From a bacterium (GTDB lineage Bacteria > Planctomycetota > Planctomycetia > Planctomycetales > Planctomycetaceae): a stretch of 64,000 nucleotides of DNA. Under the pieces are notes generated by a model. That model saw only the letters and a program-made list of their open reading frames with translations, was not told the DNA's origin and did not search any database. This document shows, piece after piece, positions 16,688 through 25,109 of this stretch (the first letter of the stretch is position 1; each line of letters starts with the position of its first letter). The stretch spans positions 1 through 64,000 of the forward strand of contig WGMU01000023.1 of the NCBI GenBank assembly GCA_016124895.1. Direction: 5' to 3'. Both the position numbers and the translations under genes were made by a program.

Positions 16688-16773
16688 GTAGGCCGGATCA
16701 AGCGCAGCGCCGCTCCGGCAGGTCGGCCAATTCCTGGACAATGCCGGAACTCGCTGCACTCGGTCCGGCCTAC
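16688..16773. repeat. MITE-like palindromic element, GTAGGCCGGA family
   Basis: An 86-bp element starts GTAGGCCGGATCAAGCGCAG and ends CTGCACTCGGTCCGGCCTAC. The ends are inverted repeats (reverse complement of the right end GTAGGCCGGACCGAGTGCAG) with three mismatches in the first 20 bases. It lies between the heme-protein start and the isomerase stop. Non-coding. Confidence 0.7.
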
Positions 16774-16787
16774 GAGACTGCGGGACT

Positions 16788-17672
16788 TCAGCCTTCAACT
16801 CGCGACTTCATGAATGCCAGTGCGTCTGTCGCGAGAGCGTCTTCGGTGTCGTACATCCGGCGCCAGATTTTCGTCGCGGCGGCCAGATCCGGCAGAGCGA
16901 GGCCAAAGGCTTCGACGACCATCCAGCCGTCATAGCCGACTTCTTTCAGAGCGGCGAATGAAGCGTCCCAGTTGACTCCACCCTTGCCCGGCGTCGAACG
17001 ATCGTTCTCGGAAATATGCACGTGGACCATCTGGTCCTTACAGTCCTGCACTGCAGTGCGAATGCACTTCTCCTCGATGTTCGCATGGAAGGTGTCATAC
17101 ATCATCTTCAGATTTGGATGCCCGACCTCACGGCAGAACCGGGCGGCGTCAGCGGCACAGTTCGCAAAGTAGCATTCGAACCGGTTCAGATACTCGAAGA
17201 CCAGCGTCACGTCGTTCGTTTGAGCGTGATCTGCGACCTGACCGAGCACGTCCTGGCACCACTTCCATTCGTCTTCCGTACGAGCGACGCCGCGGGCAGC
17301 GAACTCGCGGAAGCCGAGCAATTCATCCGACGGCGGGAAGGTTCCCAGAGCCGAGTGCAGCGGTCCGCAGAGATGCGTGGCTCCGGCGGCGGCGGCACAG
17401 TCGACAGCGACCTTCAAACGATCGACGGCCTTCTGACGAACAGCCGCATCCGGCGAAATCGGATTCTCTTCGTCCGTACTGACCGTCACCGATGTCCGGC
17501 CGAGTCCCAGCTCGTCGCACTTAGCGCCGATCTTCGCGAAGTTGTCGACGTCGAGGTTGAAGATCGGCAGCTCAACACCGTCGTACCCGATCTCCTTGAG
17601 CTTCTCGAGTGTTGGGAAGTCAGCTTCCTGGACGTCAGTCGTCCACAGCAGCAGGTTGAATCCGTATTTCAT
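16788..17672 (-). CDS. Sugar phosphate isomerase/epimerase (xylose isomerase-like TIM barrel)
   Basis: A 294-residue cytoplasmic TIM-barrel enzyme of the D-tagatose/psicose 3-epimerase type. It starts MKYGFNLLLWTTDV and continues with IGYDGVELPIF. The four metal ligands of the family can be proposed: Glu in FEYLNRFECY, Asp in MYDTFHANIEEK, His in VHVHISENDRSTPGKGGVNW and Glu in VVEAFG. The RSTPGKG loop fits substrate phosphate or hydroxyl binding. The start is chosen because GAGGAGACAACCGCG precedes this ATG; the frame extends to 17816 but through the adjacent repeat element. It is isolated by MITE-like repeats on both sides, so it may be a single-gene unit. The substrate is not determinable. 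Confidence 0.88.
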   Translation of the reverse strand: MKYGFNLLLWTTDVQEADFPTLEKLKEIGYDGVELPIFNLDVDNFAKIGAKCDELGLGRTSVTVSTDEENPISPDAAVRQKAVDRLKVAVDCAAAAGATHLCGPLHSALGTFPPSDELLGFREFAARGVARTEDEWKWCQDVLGQVADHAQTNDVTLVFEYLNRFECYFANCAADAARFCREVGHPNLKMMYDTFHANIEEKCIRTAVQDCKDQMVHVHISENDRSTPGKGGVNWDASFAALKEVGYDGWMVVEAFGLALPDLAAATKIWRRMYDTEDALATDALAFMKSRVEG

Positions 17673-17709
17673 CGCGGTTGTCTCCTCAGTTGAAATGTTG
17701 TTTCTGCCC

Positions 17710-17826
17710 ACTCGTTCCAACGCTCTGCGTTGGAACGTTGCCACCGCCGTTGTGCAGCGATTCCGTTGCGGGAGTGGACGCGGATCGTTCAGACGCAGCG
17801 TTCCCACGCAGAGCATGGGAACGAGT
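17710..17826. repeat. MITE-like palindromic element, CTCGTTCC family, copy 2
   Basis: A 117-bp element with 28-bp terminal inverted repeats: 17710-17737 and 17799-17826 match at 25 of 28 positions when one is reverse-complemented (ACTCGTTCCAACGCTCTGCG against ACTCGTTCCCATGCTCTGCG). The internal GCCACCGCCGTT resembles copy 1 at 13366-13471. Each end is also self-complementary (CGTTCCAACGC...GCGTTGGAACG), so each can form its own hairpin. Confidence 0.8.
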
Positions 17827-17832
17827 ATCGTG

Positions 17833-18495
17833 TCAAAACTTAAAATGCTCGCGAGGCAGCAGGCCGTCGAAACGCTCGCGAACGATGTCCCAGCTCTCGG
17901 CCAGAGCTGCTTCCAGCGTGTCGGGAAGTTCCGCCAAGCGGACTCGAAGCATGATTTGATTCAGGCGAAATTTCAAGCGGCTCGGATCGACGTAGTCCCG
18001 CATGAACTGAGCCTCGCGGAAGCGCTCAATCAGCCACGCCAGCCGGTCAGACGTCTTCGTTGCCATCCGGTTCACCGACTCTTCGATCGCAGCCGCGTCG
18101 ACTTCGTCCAGTAGTTCGTAATAACGGTCCAGCAGTTCGGGATACTGCTCGATCAGCACTCCGTCGAGCTGCAGTTCCGTGACGATGTGACCAAGAAAGG
18201 CGCAGCGGGCTCCGCCGTCTTCATCACCAATTGTTTCGCGAAACAGCCGCGTCAGGTCGGCACAGGTTTCGACAAAGCAACGCGTCGAGTGAAACCACCG
18301 ATCATCTTCCAGATGCTGCAATGCCCCCGCTGCAACTTCCGCCTCGAACGATCCCGAGCCATCCGCAAAGGGCTCGACCCGCCGGGCTCGCAACCGCATC
18401 CGCCGATCCACGACTGACAGCATGTCCGGCAGTCCGGTCGCAATGGCGAAAACCGGCCGGTCGAGGAAACGGATGGCGTGAGCGAAATAGTTCAT
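17833..18495 (-). CDS. Acyl-carrier-protein phosphodiesterase-like protein (AcpH/DUF479-like)
   Basis: A 220-residue helical protein starting MNYFAHAIRFLDRP, which matches the N-terminal pattern of ACP phosphodiesterase AcpH (MNYLAH, with the His as a metal-ligand candidate). Further features include GALQHLEDDRWFHST, an HD-like His-x-x-Asp-Asp segment, a GHIVTELQLDGVLIEQYPEL segment with conserved His and Glu, and a basic C-terminal half. AcpH removes the phosphopantetheine arm from ACP. The similarity is partial: the usual GNFLGDFVKG segment reads ATGLPDMLSVVDRR here, so a related HD-like phosphohydrolase is possible. No clear Shine-Dalgarno. The frame continues upstream to 18744 through low-quality sequence. 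The stop lies 7 bp from a MITE-like element. Confidence 0.55.
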   Translation of the reverse strand: MNYFAHAIRFLDRPVFAIATGLPDMLSVVDRRMRLRARRVEPFADGSGSFEAEVAAGALQHLEDDRWFHSTRCFVETCADLTRLFRETIGDEDGGARCAFLGHIVTELQLDGVLIEQYPELLDRYYELLDEVDAAAIEESVNRMATKTSDRLAWLIERFREAQFMRDYVDPSRLKFRLNQIMLRVRLAELPDTLEAALAESWDIVRERFDGLLPREHFKF

Positions 18496-18878
18496 CAGGA
18501 CGCGAGGGCCGCGAAAGGGAGTGAGAAGTGGGGGGGGGCGATCGTCCGGGCTGGCCGGCATTTCGGCGGATAGCTGTCTGAATTGCAACGACTTTGACAC
18601 CCTGCATGGTAACCAGCGTCTTTGCCGCCTGCTGGTGGCGGAGTTCCCGGGGAGTTCGCCGATGCTGTCGGACGCGCCGGCATGAAAGTTTCGCACGGTC
18701 ATAAGTCGTCGATTGTCTGGCCGCAGGATCGGAACGACTGACACCGCCGATACAGCCGAGTCCGGAAACGGTGAAGTCTCTGTTCGTCCGCGCGAGGAAC
18801 AGTGACCTAAGCTTGCTTGCGCAGCTTTGTGCGCATTTCACCGGTCGATTCGCCGCGTCTGTCCCGCAGGTTTTCTGC
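18496..18878. other. Divergent intergenic region with a G-run
   Basis: 383 bp between two divergent genes. It contains a run of nine G at about 18530-18538 and no recognisable gene. It should carry promoters for both neighbours. No strong inverted repeat seen. Confidence 0.4.
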
Positions 18879-20465
18879 ATGTCGCAATCCAGTCAGTCCA
18901 TGAGTGAGTTTCTCGATGACCTGTGGTCGGAGCTGCGCGAACCAGTCGCCGCGGCATCTACCCAGAGTCGAGCGGCGGTGATTCCTCAGATTCAGTCCGG
19001 GAAATGTGATCAGGCAACCGACCCCTTATTGCCTGCTTGCCCTGTGGATTCCGGTGATGCGTCAGCCAGCCTTCTCGACGAACGTGTGGTCAAGCTGTTG
19101 AGTCCGTTTGACCAGTCAGTGTGTGCCACGAATTCACCTGGTGCTGATCCGGCGACAAAGCTCACGACCGCTGCCCGAACGCTGTCAGAACGCCCGGTTG
19201 TCGCACCGTTTCCGGAAGTTCCGCGGAGCCTGCGGACGATCGGCATTTCATCCGACTGGCTCAGCCGGCTGATTCTCAAACTGCTGGCCGCTCGCGGGGC
19301 GTTGCAGGGGCGTCAGATCGCCTCGCATATTCGTCTGCTGTTTCCGCTGGTCGAAGCGCTGCTCAGCGATTTGCGACGCGAACAGCTTGTCGTCCTGAAA
19401 GGCGAAGCGGTCGCCGGTGATTACACCTACGTGATTACCGAACGCGGCCTGACACTCGCCCGCGGATTCTCGCGCGAATGCACGTACTTTGGTGCGACCC
19501 CCGTCACGATCGATCAGTACAACGCGATGATGAAGCTGCAAAGCGTTATCGATGTGCGGGTACGCGCCGCTGATCTCGAGCGCGCATTCAAGGATCTGCT
19601 GGTCGACCCCGCGCTGCTGCGGATTCTCGGTCCAGCAATTAACTCCGGCCGTGGTCTGTTTCTGTTCGGAGAACCGGGTAACGGCAAGACGAGTATTGCC
19701 GAGCGTGTGTCGCGGGCGTTTGGCGAGCCGATCTGGATTCCTCGGGCTCTGCTCGCGGACGGAAACGTCATCCGCGTCTTTGATCCGGCGATTCACGAAC
19801 CGGTCCCGCTAGAGTCACCTGAGTTTCCGAAAATTGATCCGGCTGCGGCCGACCAGCGCTGGATCTGCGTACGACGTCCGACTGTGATCGCGGGCGGTGA
19901 GCTGACGATGTCGGAACTGGAAGTCAGCGAAGACGCGGGATCGCACATCAGCGAAGCGCCGCTGCAGCTCAAAAGTAACGGCGGTGTGCTGCTGATCGAT
20001 GACTTCGGCCGACAGCGAATGCCTGTTGACGAATTGCTCAACCGCTGGATCGTGCCGCTCGAAAAGCGTTACGACCTGCTGAACCTGCCGAGCGGTAAGA
20101 AGGTCCGCGTGCCGTTTGACCAGCTCGTCATCTTCTCCACGAATCTGGAGCCACGAGACCTGGTCGACGACGCCTTTCTGCGCCGCATTCCGTACAAAGT
20201 CGAAGTTCCGAATCCGACGCCGGAGCAGTTCCACGAACTGTTTCAGATCATGTGCCGCCATCTGGATGTTGAGTATCGTCGCGACGCAGTCGACTATCTG
20301 ATCCACACGCATTATCAGCGAACCAGCCGCGTGCTGCGGGCCTGCCATCCGCGCGACCTGCTGCTGCAGATCCGCAATTTCTGCCAGTACGAGGACGTCC
20401 CGCTGGAACTGACCCGGGACAGCATCGACTTCGCCGTCCGCTGCTACTTCTCCGTGCTGGGCTAG
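18879..20465 (+). CDS. AAA+ ATPase with winged-helix-like N-terminal domain
   Basis: A 528-residue cytoplasmic ATPase. The first 130 residues are low-complexity and probably disordered. Residues about 145-215 look like a winged helix (LKLLAARGALQGRQIASHIR ending in YVITERGLTLA), followed by FGATPVTIDQYN, a linker seen in this ATPase type. The AAA+ core has Walker A GEPGNGKT (264-271), Walker B LLIDDFG (Asp374), sensor 1 LVIFSTNLEP and an arginine-finger region DAFLRRIPYK; a helical lid follows. The family is related to MoxR-like and pilus-associated ATPases; the client is unknown. The start is MSQSSQSMSEFLDDL with GCAGG about 10 bases upstream; M at 18900 is possible. It precedes queF and a second ATPase in the same direction, 232 bp from queF. 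Confidence 0.8.
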   Translation: MSQSSQSMSEFLDDLWSELREPVAAASTQSRAAVIPQIQSGKCDQATDPLLPACPVDSGDASASLLDERVVKLLSPFDQSVCATNSPGADPATKLTTAARTLSERPVVAPFPEVPRSLRTIGISSDWLSRLILKLLAARGALQGRQIASHIRLLFPLVEALLSDLRREQLVVLKGEAVAGDYTYVITERGLTLARGFSRECTYFGATPVTIDQYNAMMKLQSVIDVRVRAADLERAFKDLLVDPALLRILGPAINSGRGLFLFGEPGNGKTSIAERVSRAFGEPIWIPRALLADGNVIRVFDPAIHEPVPLESPEFPKIDPAAADQRWICVRRPTVIAGGELTMSELEVSEDAGSHISEAPLQLKSNGGVLLIDDFGRQRMPVDELLNRWIVPLEKRYDLLNLPSGKKVRVPFDQLVIFSTNLEPRDLVDDAFLRRIPYKVEVPNPTPEQFHELFQIMCRHLDVEYRRDAVDYLIHTHYQRTSRVLRACHPRDLLLQIRNFCQYEDVPLELTRDSIDFAVRCYFSVLG

Positions 20466-20697
20466 AACGAAGTCACTCTTTTCGCAGCGAAAGTCATGCA
20501 GGATTTCGGTATCCGTTCTGCCCGGAACTCTTTGCGAGTTTCGCTGTAACGGCATTCGATTCCGGTAAACCGCTTCAGCGTCTGCGCTGCTCGCGATCGG
20601 CCCTGCTGGTCGCCTCTCTCGACCCCGCTACAATCCGCCGAACACCGGGCCTGCTTAAACAAGGCTCGCCGAATCTGTTCTGAGTGGATCACGTAAA

Positions 20698-21057
20698 ATG
20701 GCTGAGATCAAACGCGACGTTCTGGAGACGTTCCAGAATCCGTTTCCGAACCGCGACTACGAAATCGAAACGGTCTGCCCCGAATTCACGTCGATGTGCC
20801 CGAAGACCGGCCAGCCAGACTTCGGCACGCTGACGATTACGTGCATTCCGGATCAGAAGTGTTACGAGCTGAAGTCGCTGAAGCTCTATCTGCAGCAGTA
20901 CCGCAATCACGGAGCCTTTTACGAGAACGTGACGAACGCAATCCTCGACGACCTGGTCGCTGTGACCAAACCGCGGTGGATGAAGATTGTCGCCGAGTTC
21001 ACTCCCCGCGGCGGGATTCACACGACGGTGACCGTCGAGCATCGTGCCGGCGAATAA
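20698..21057 (+). CDS. queF: NADPH-dependent 7-cyano-7-deazaguanine reductase (preQ0 reductase)
   Basis: A 119-residue unimodular QueF of the T-fold superfamily. It reduces preQ0 to preQ1 in queuosine synthesis, using NADPH. The active-site Cys34 lies in [16 protein letters not shown], with Asp41 as proton donor. [20 protein letters not shown] is the QueF motif with the substrate-binding Glu and the NADPH-binding segment, and the length is normal for the short class. ATG start; the upstream GGATCACGTAAA is a weak ribosome-binding site. It sits between two AAA+ ATPase genes of the same orientation, with a palindromic element just downstream. No other queuosine gene is adjacent. Confidence 0.95.
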   Translation: MAEIKRDVLETFQNPFPNRDYEIETVCPEFTSMCPKTGQPDFGTLTITCIPDQKCYELKSLKLYLQQYRNHGAFYENVTNAILDDLVAVTKPRWMKIVAEFTPRGGIHTTVTVEHRAGE

Positions 21058-21077
21058 GTCGTATTCTCGTTTGGCCG

Positions 21078-21134
21078 CAAGCCGCAGGCGTGCGAGTACT
21101 TCCCCCCAGCGTGAACGCGCACGCCTGCGGCTTG
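21078..21134. repeat. Palindromic element, CAAGCCGCAGGCGTGCG
   Basis: Perfect 17-bp inverted repeats at 21078-21094 and 21118-21134 enclose a 23-base loop. With one gap the pairing extends outward through GTTTGRCC. It fills most of the queF-ATPase gap. There is no T-run in either direction, so it is a repeat element rather than a standard terminator. Confidence 0.75.
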
Positions 21135-21163
21135 GTCAAACATTTTCTGCAGAGGCCTCAGCG

Positions 21164-22594
21164 ATGACTGATCGACCGAAGACGCTCGGCGAACTGCGGG
21201 ACAGTGGTTACGCGCCGGTCAGCGTGAAGACCGAGATGCGGCGCAATCTGATCCGCAAGCTGCGTTCCGGCGAGCCGCTGTTTCCGGGCATCGTTGGCTA
21301 CGACGAGACCGTTCTGCCGCAGATTCAGAATGCGATCCTCTCGCAGCATGACATGCTGTTTCTCGGCCTGCGCGGTCAGGGCAAAACGCGGATGCTGCGG
21401 ATGCTGACGCAGTTTCTCGACGACGCGATTCCGGTCGTCGCCGGTTCGGAAATCAACGACGACCCACTGGCTCCGCTGTCGAAATACGCACGCGACCGGA
21501 TCGCCTCAGAAGGTGACGACTGCCCGATTGAGTGGGCTGGACGGGACGCTCGCTATCACGAAAAGCTGGCGACGCCGGACGTCACCATCGCGGACCTGAT
21601 CGGCGAAGTCGACCTGATCAAACACGCGGAGGGACGGCACCTTTCCAGTGAAGACGTGATGCACTTTGGTCTGATTCCGCGCAGCCATCGCGGCATTTTC
21701 TGCATGAACGAACTGCCGGATCTGAGTCCGAAGATTCAGGTGGGACTGTTCAACGTTCTGGAAGAGCGCGATGTTCAGATTCGCGGCTTCACCGTCCGCC
21801 TGCCGCTCGATCTGTGCCTCGTCTTCAGTGCCAACCCTGAGGACTACACCAATCGCGGCCGCATCGTTACACCGCTGAAGGACCGCATCGGCTCGGTCGT
21901 TCGCACGCACTATCCGTTGTCGCGCGAGTTGGGCATCGAGATCACTTGTGAGAATGCCTGGGAAGATCGCGGCGACGAAATCCGCGTCGTTGTGCCGGGC
22001 TTCATGCGCGAGATTCTCGAAGAGACGTCGCGGCTCGCGCGAACGAGCCCGCACGTTAATCAGGCGTCGGGAGTCAGCGTCCGCATGTCGATCGCGAATC
22101 TCGAAAATACAATTTCAAACGCCGAACGCCGTGGCCTGCTGCACGGCGAGCCGGTCTGCGTCGCGAGGATCAGCGACCTGAGCCACATTGCCGCCAGTTC
22201 GCGCGGCAAGATGGAACTGGCTATGACCGAAGACACGGGCGACGAGGACTACCTCGTGCGACGCCTCGTCGGCGAGGCCGTCAAAACGATCTTCGACGAG
22301 TGGTTCAAGCCGAAGCAGTTCCGCGCTCTCGTCGAGCACATCGAGACTGGCGGCTCGATTCAGACGGGCGACGGCATCTCGTCACAGCAACTGCTCCACC
22401 AGCTCGGTTCCATTCCCGGCCTGACAGACGAACTGCAACGCGTCACGGAATCACTCGAGCCGGAACTGGCAAACAGCGACGTGTCTACCGGCCTGCTCGC
22501 GTCCGTCGCCGAATTCATCCTTGACGGCCTGCACTGTCACAACCGGCTGAACAAGAAACCGTCGACTGGAAACGCCACGACCTACGGGCTTTGA
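21164..22594 (+). CDS. Magnesium chelatase/MoxR-like AAA+ ATPase
   Basis: A 476-residue ATPase. Walker A is GLRGQGKT (68-75). The Walker B position reads GIFCMNELPDL, where the usual Asp-Glu is Asn-Glu, so the Glu is kept but the Asp is replaced. An insert rich in His and Asp (VDLIKHAEGRHLSSEDVMHF) precedes it, as in ChlI/MoxR-type helix-2 inserts. LVFSANPEDYTNRGRIVTPL is the sensor 1 region and KDRIGSVVRTHYP supplies the arginine finger. The C-terminal third is helical. Such ATPases normally work with a VWA-domain partner; none is next door. It is not a true chlorophyll gene. The start has AGAGG eight bases upstream; the frame runs to 21044 through the palindromic element. Confidence 0.85.
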   Translation: MTDRPKTLGELRDSGYAPVSVKTEMRRNLIRKLRSGEPLFPGIVGYDETVLPQIQNAILSQHDMLFLGLRGQGKTRMLRMLTQFLDDAIPVVAGSEINDDPLAPLSKYARDRIASEGDDCPIEWAGRDARYHEKLATPDVTIADLIGEVDLIKHAEGRHLSSEDVMHFGLIPRSHRGIFCMNELPDLSPKIQVGLFNVLEERDVQIRGFTVRLPLDLCLVFSANPEDYTNRGRIVTPLKDRIGSVVRTHYPLSRELGIEITCENAWEDRGDEIRVVVPGFMREILEETSRLARTSPHVNQASGVSVRMSIANLENTISNAERRGLLHGEPVCVARISDLSHIAASSRGKMELAMTEDTGDEDYLVRRLVGEAVKTIFDEWFKPKQFRALVEHIETGGSIQTGDGISSQQLLHQLGSIPGLTDELQRVTESLEPELANSDVSTGLLASVAEFILDGLHCHNRLNKKPSTGNATTYGL

Positions 22595-22718
22595 AGCTGA
22601 GTCTGTGATGAATAGCCGGTGCCCTCAGCAGGACAGTTCGTCAGTCCGTCCCGCGGGAGACCGCTTCTTACGGGTTCCTGCTGTCTGCGCGAACATGGCT
22701 CATGTTGCCTGCAGATTC

Positions 22719-23285
22719 TTACGACGGCAGCGGTGGCGCCTCGGCTGTCACGGCTCGTAAGTGTTCGAGCCTCTCCAGCGTCTCGGGATCATCCGGTGGA
22801 TGAAGCACGCGGTGACGTGGAGCCCAGCGGAAGCACACCGGTTCTTTGGAGTCGGTCGGCGCAACCTTGTTAAACAGCCGTACGATGGCCAGGCCACCAA
22901 TCAACAATGCCCCCAGAATGCAGATCCTCAGCAGTGCTCCCTGAGCGGCCAGGGCGTTTCCGGTCAGAATGGCGGCAGCAAATCCGCAGAACGTGAGCAG
23001 GATCAGACGGACAAGGACACTCGGCTTCGCGATGTTGAACGGCCAGAAGAGGATCATGCAGAACCCGACGCCGATGACCGCCTTGTAAACAAAGTCTTCG
23101 TACAGCGAGCGGCCGATTTCCTGTTCAAGAGCCACTTTCACGGCCGTGGAATCATCCCAGTCGAGATTCCGCGTAACCGGCTGCGGATCTGTCGGCTCCG
23201 GAATCCCAACGCACAGGATGCCGATTGTCCCGACAAGAAGAAACAGCACGACAAACGTCGGCGTGAGAAGCGAACGAGGATCCAT
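22719..23285 (-). CDS. Hypothetical membrane protein
   Basis: A 188-residue protein with about four predicted transmembrane segments: TPTFVVLFLLVGTIGILCVG near the N-terminus, AVIGVGFCMILFWPF, VRLILLTFCGFAAAILTG and LRICILGALLIGGLAIVRLF. The soluble tail is basic and Pro-rich (RWAPRHRVLHPPDDPETLER). I do not recognise a family. The start MDPRSLLTPTF is chosen for GAGGG about 7 bases upstream; the frame stays open to 23528 but that stretch overlaps the HtrA terminator. It is convergent with the MoxR-like gene and on the same strand as htrA upstream. Confidence 0.65.
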   Translation of the reverse strand: MDPRSLLTPTFVVLFLLVGTIGILCVGIPEPTDPQPVTRNLDWDDSTAVKVALEQEIGRSLYEDFVYKAVIGVGFCMILFWPFNIAKPSVLVRLILLTFCGFAAAILTGNALAAQGALLRICILGALLIGGLAIVRLFNKVAPTDSKEPVCFRWAPRHRVLHPPDDPETLERLEHLRAVTAEAPPLPS

Positions 23286-23510
23286 GACTATCCCTCGGCG
23301 ATGTGCAGCGTCAGCCAGTAAGTCTTCTGAATTTATCACTCCAGCAGGTCGAGGCACTGTCCAGTCCCCGTTCGCCGCTGCCCGGTACGTTGCCTTTCGG
23401 AAACATGCTGCCGCAAACTGACAATCGCGTTTCGCACGCGTTGCCGAATGGCAACACGACCATTGGGTGATTCGACGAAGCGGAACGAGGTCGCGCCGGA
23501 CGCTGGTATC

Positions 23511-23550
23511 AACAGAAACCGCCGGCACATCTCAATGGACGTGCCGGCGG
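23511..23550 (-). terminator. Rho-independent terminator of the HtrA gene
   Basis: CCGCCGGCAC (23519-23528) and GTGCCGGCGG (23541-23550) form a perfect 10-bp GC-rich stem. On the minus strand it is followed by TTTCTGTT. It lies about 70 bp after the protease stop. Confidence 0.75.
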
Positions 23551-23618
23551 CTGGTTGCCGTGCTGTCTGCAGTTTTGCTCAGAACTGAGTCTGTCAAGCG
23601 ACGCTCTGTCGCCTTGCG

Positions 23619-25109
23619 TTACCGCTGCGGTTGAATCACGACGAACCGGGTCGCCCCGGACGAGCGAACCAGCAGCAGCAGACCCTTGCCTGGATCAGAC
23701 TCCTTGACCGCCGTATTGAACTCTTCGACGGTCGTAACACGGCGGTTGCCGACCTTTTCGATCACGTCGCCGACGCGCAGGGCACGCGCTGCCGCACCGT
23801 CATCATCAACAGAGCTGACGACGACACCAGCGTCCGCCGAAATGTCGAGCTGTTCGGCAATTTCCGGTGTCAGATCACGTACCTGGAATCCGAAGCTGTC
23901 AACGGTCACAGCATCGTCCGGTTGAGCCTTCTCGCGCTCGCCGCGTTTCCTTGACACGTTGGCCAGCGAGTAATCCTGTGGCATCGGCTTAAGTATGATC
24001 GAGACGGTTACGCGTTTGCCGTCACGCAACAGTTCGACGGGATACTGCTTGTCGACTTCAAGCTGTTCGACGATTCCCTGCAGACTGCGCGGGCCGTTCA
24101 CTGCCTTTCCTGCCAGCGACAGAACGACGTCACCGTCCTGCAGTTTCGCAGTCGAGCCGGGCGAGTTCTCCAGCACCTGAGTAATGATAGCTCCTTCGCC
24201 GACCTTTAAACCGAACTGCTCGGCCAGAGCGGCATCAATCGGCTGGATACTGATCCCGATATAGGCACGCTCAACTTCTCCCTTTTCGATGAGTTGCTTC
24301 GCGACCCACCATGCCATCCGGCCCGGCACCGCGAAGCCAATCCCGTCGAACCCGCCACTGCGCGACGAGATTGCCGTATTCACACCGATGACGTCACCGT
24401 CCAGGTTCAGCAATGGCCCGCCGCTGTTTCCCGGATTGATGGCTGCATCGGTCTGGAGAAAGTCTTCACGTTCGGTAATTCCGGGCCCACGGCCTTTCGC
24501 CGAGATAATGCCTGACGTGACAGTCAGCTCGTTGCCGAAGGGATTGCCAATGGCGACGACCCAGTCACCGACCCGTGTCTCGTCGCTGTTGCCAAAGCGG
24601 AGCGCCGGCAGATGCTCGCCGGTATTGATTTTCAGAATCGCGATATCCGTCCGCTCATCGCGTTTTACTTCTTCGCCGCGGAATTCGCGCCCGTCATGCA
24701 GTCTCACCATGATCTCGTCAGCGTCTGCCACGACGTGATTGTTCGTCACGATGATGCCCGACGGGTCGACGATAAATCCGGAACCCATCCCTTCACGCTC
24801 CGGCATTCGGCGCGGTCCCTGGCGGCGGAAGAATTCGCGAAACCGAGGATCGCCGCCAAAGAAATCTTCGAGGGGATCAGGGACGTCCTGGGCGATTTCC
24901 CGCGACTTCTGCCGCGTCTCAATCGTGACCGTGCAGGGCAGAGCTTTGCTGGCGACGTTCCGGAACACAGACGACAGTTCATGTGTGTCACGAGCTGTGA
25001 CCGGCTCCGGCAACACGGTCTTCTGAGCACCGGTTACCGCAGCGGCGACCAGACCAAAGCCAGCGATCAGCGCAATCATCCAGTGAATCTGACTTCGCAA
25101 CGTTCGCAT
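23619..25109 (-). CDS. HtrA/DegP-type serine protease with two PDZ domains
   Basis: A 496-residue periplasmic protease/chaperone for misfolded envelope proteins. The N-terminus MRTLRSQIHWMIALIAGFGL is a signal peptide or anchor. The trypsin-like domain carries the full triad: His125 in TNNHVVADADE, Asp155 in RTDIAILKI and Ser229 in NPGNSGGPLLN. PDZ1 at about 295-385 (AYIGISIQPIDAALAEQFGL) and PDZ2 at about 405-490 (VGDVIEKVGNRRVTTVEEFN) follow, the usual Do-family layout and length. A charged loop with FFGGDPRFREFFRRQGPRR lies where DegP has its LA loop. The ATG has GGAGGA six bases upstream; a longer frame to 25223 lacks this. It is monocistronic with its own terminator. Confidence 0.95.
   Translation of the reverse strand: MRTLRSQIHWMIALIAGFGLVAAAVTGAQKTVLPEPVTARDTHELSSVFRNVASKALPCTVTIETRQKSREIAQDVPDPLEDFFGGDPRFREFFRRQGPRRMPEREGMGSGFIVDPSGIIVTNNHVVADADEIMVRLHDGREFRGEEVKRDERTDIAILKINTGEHLPALRFGNSDETRVGDWVVAIGNPFGNELTVTSGIISAKGRGPGITEREDFLQTDAAINPGNSGGPLLNLDGDVIGVNTAISSRSGGFDGIGFAVPGRMAWWVAKQLIEKGEVERAYIGISIQPIDAALAEQFGLKVGEGAIITQVLENSPGSTAKLQDGDVVLSLAGKAVNGPRSLQGIVEQLEVDKQYPVELLRDGKRVTVSIILKPMPQDYSLANVSRKRGEREKAQPDDAVTVDSFGFQVRDLTPEIAEQLDISADAGVVVSSVDDDGAAARALRVGDVIEKVGNRRVTTVEEFNTAVKESDPGKGLLLLVRSSGATRFVVIQPQR

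Noticed and set aside
21164-22594. True magnesium chelatase subunit for chlorophyll synthesis
   Set aside because: No other tetrapyrrole or photosynthesis gene is nearby, and the Walker B differs from ChlI; a MoxR-like ATPase is more likely.
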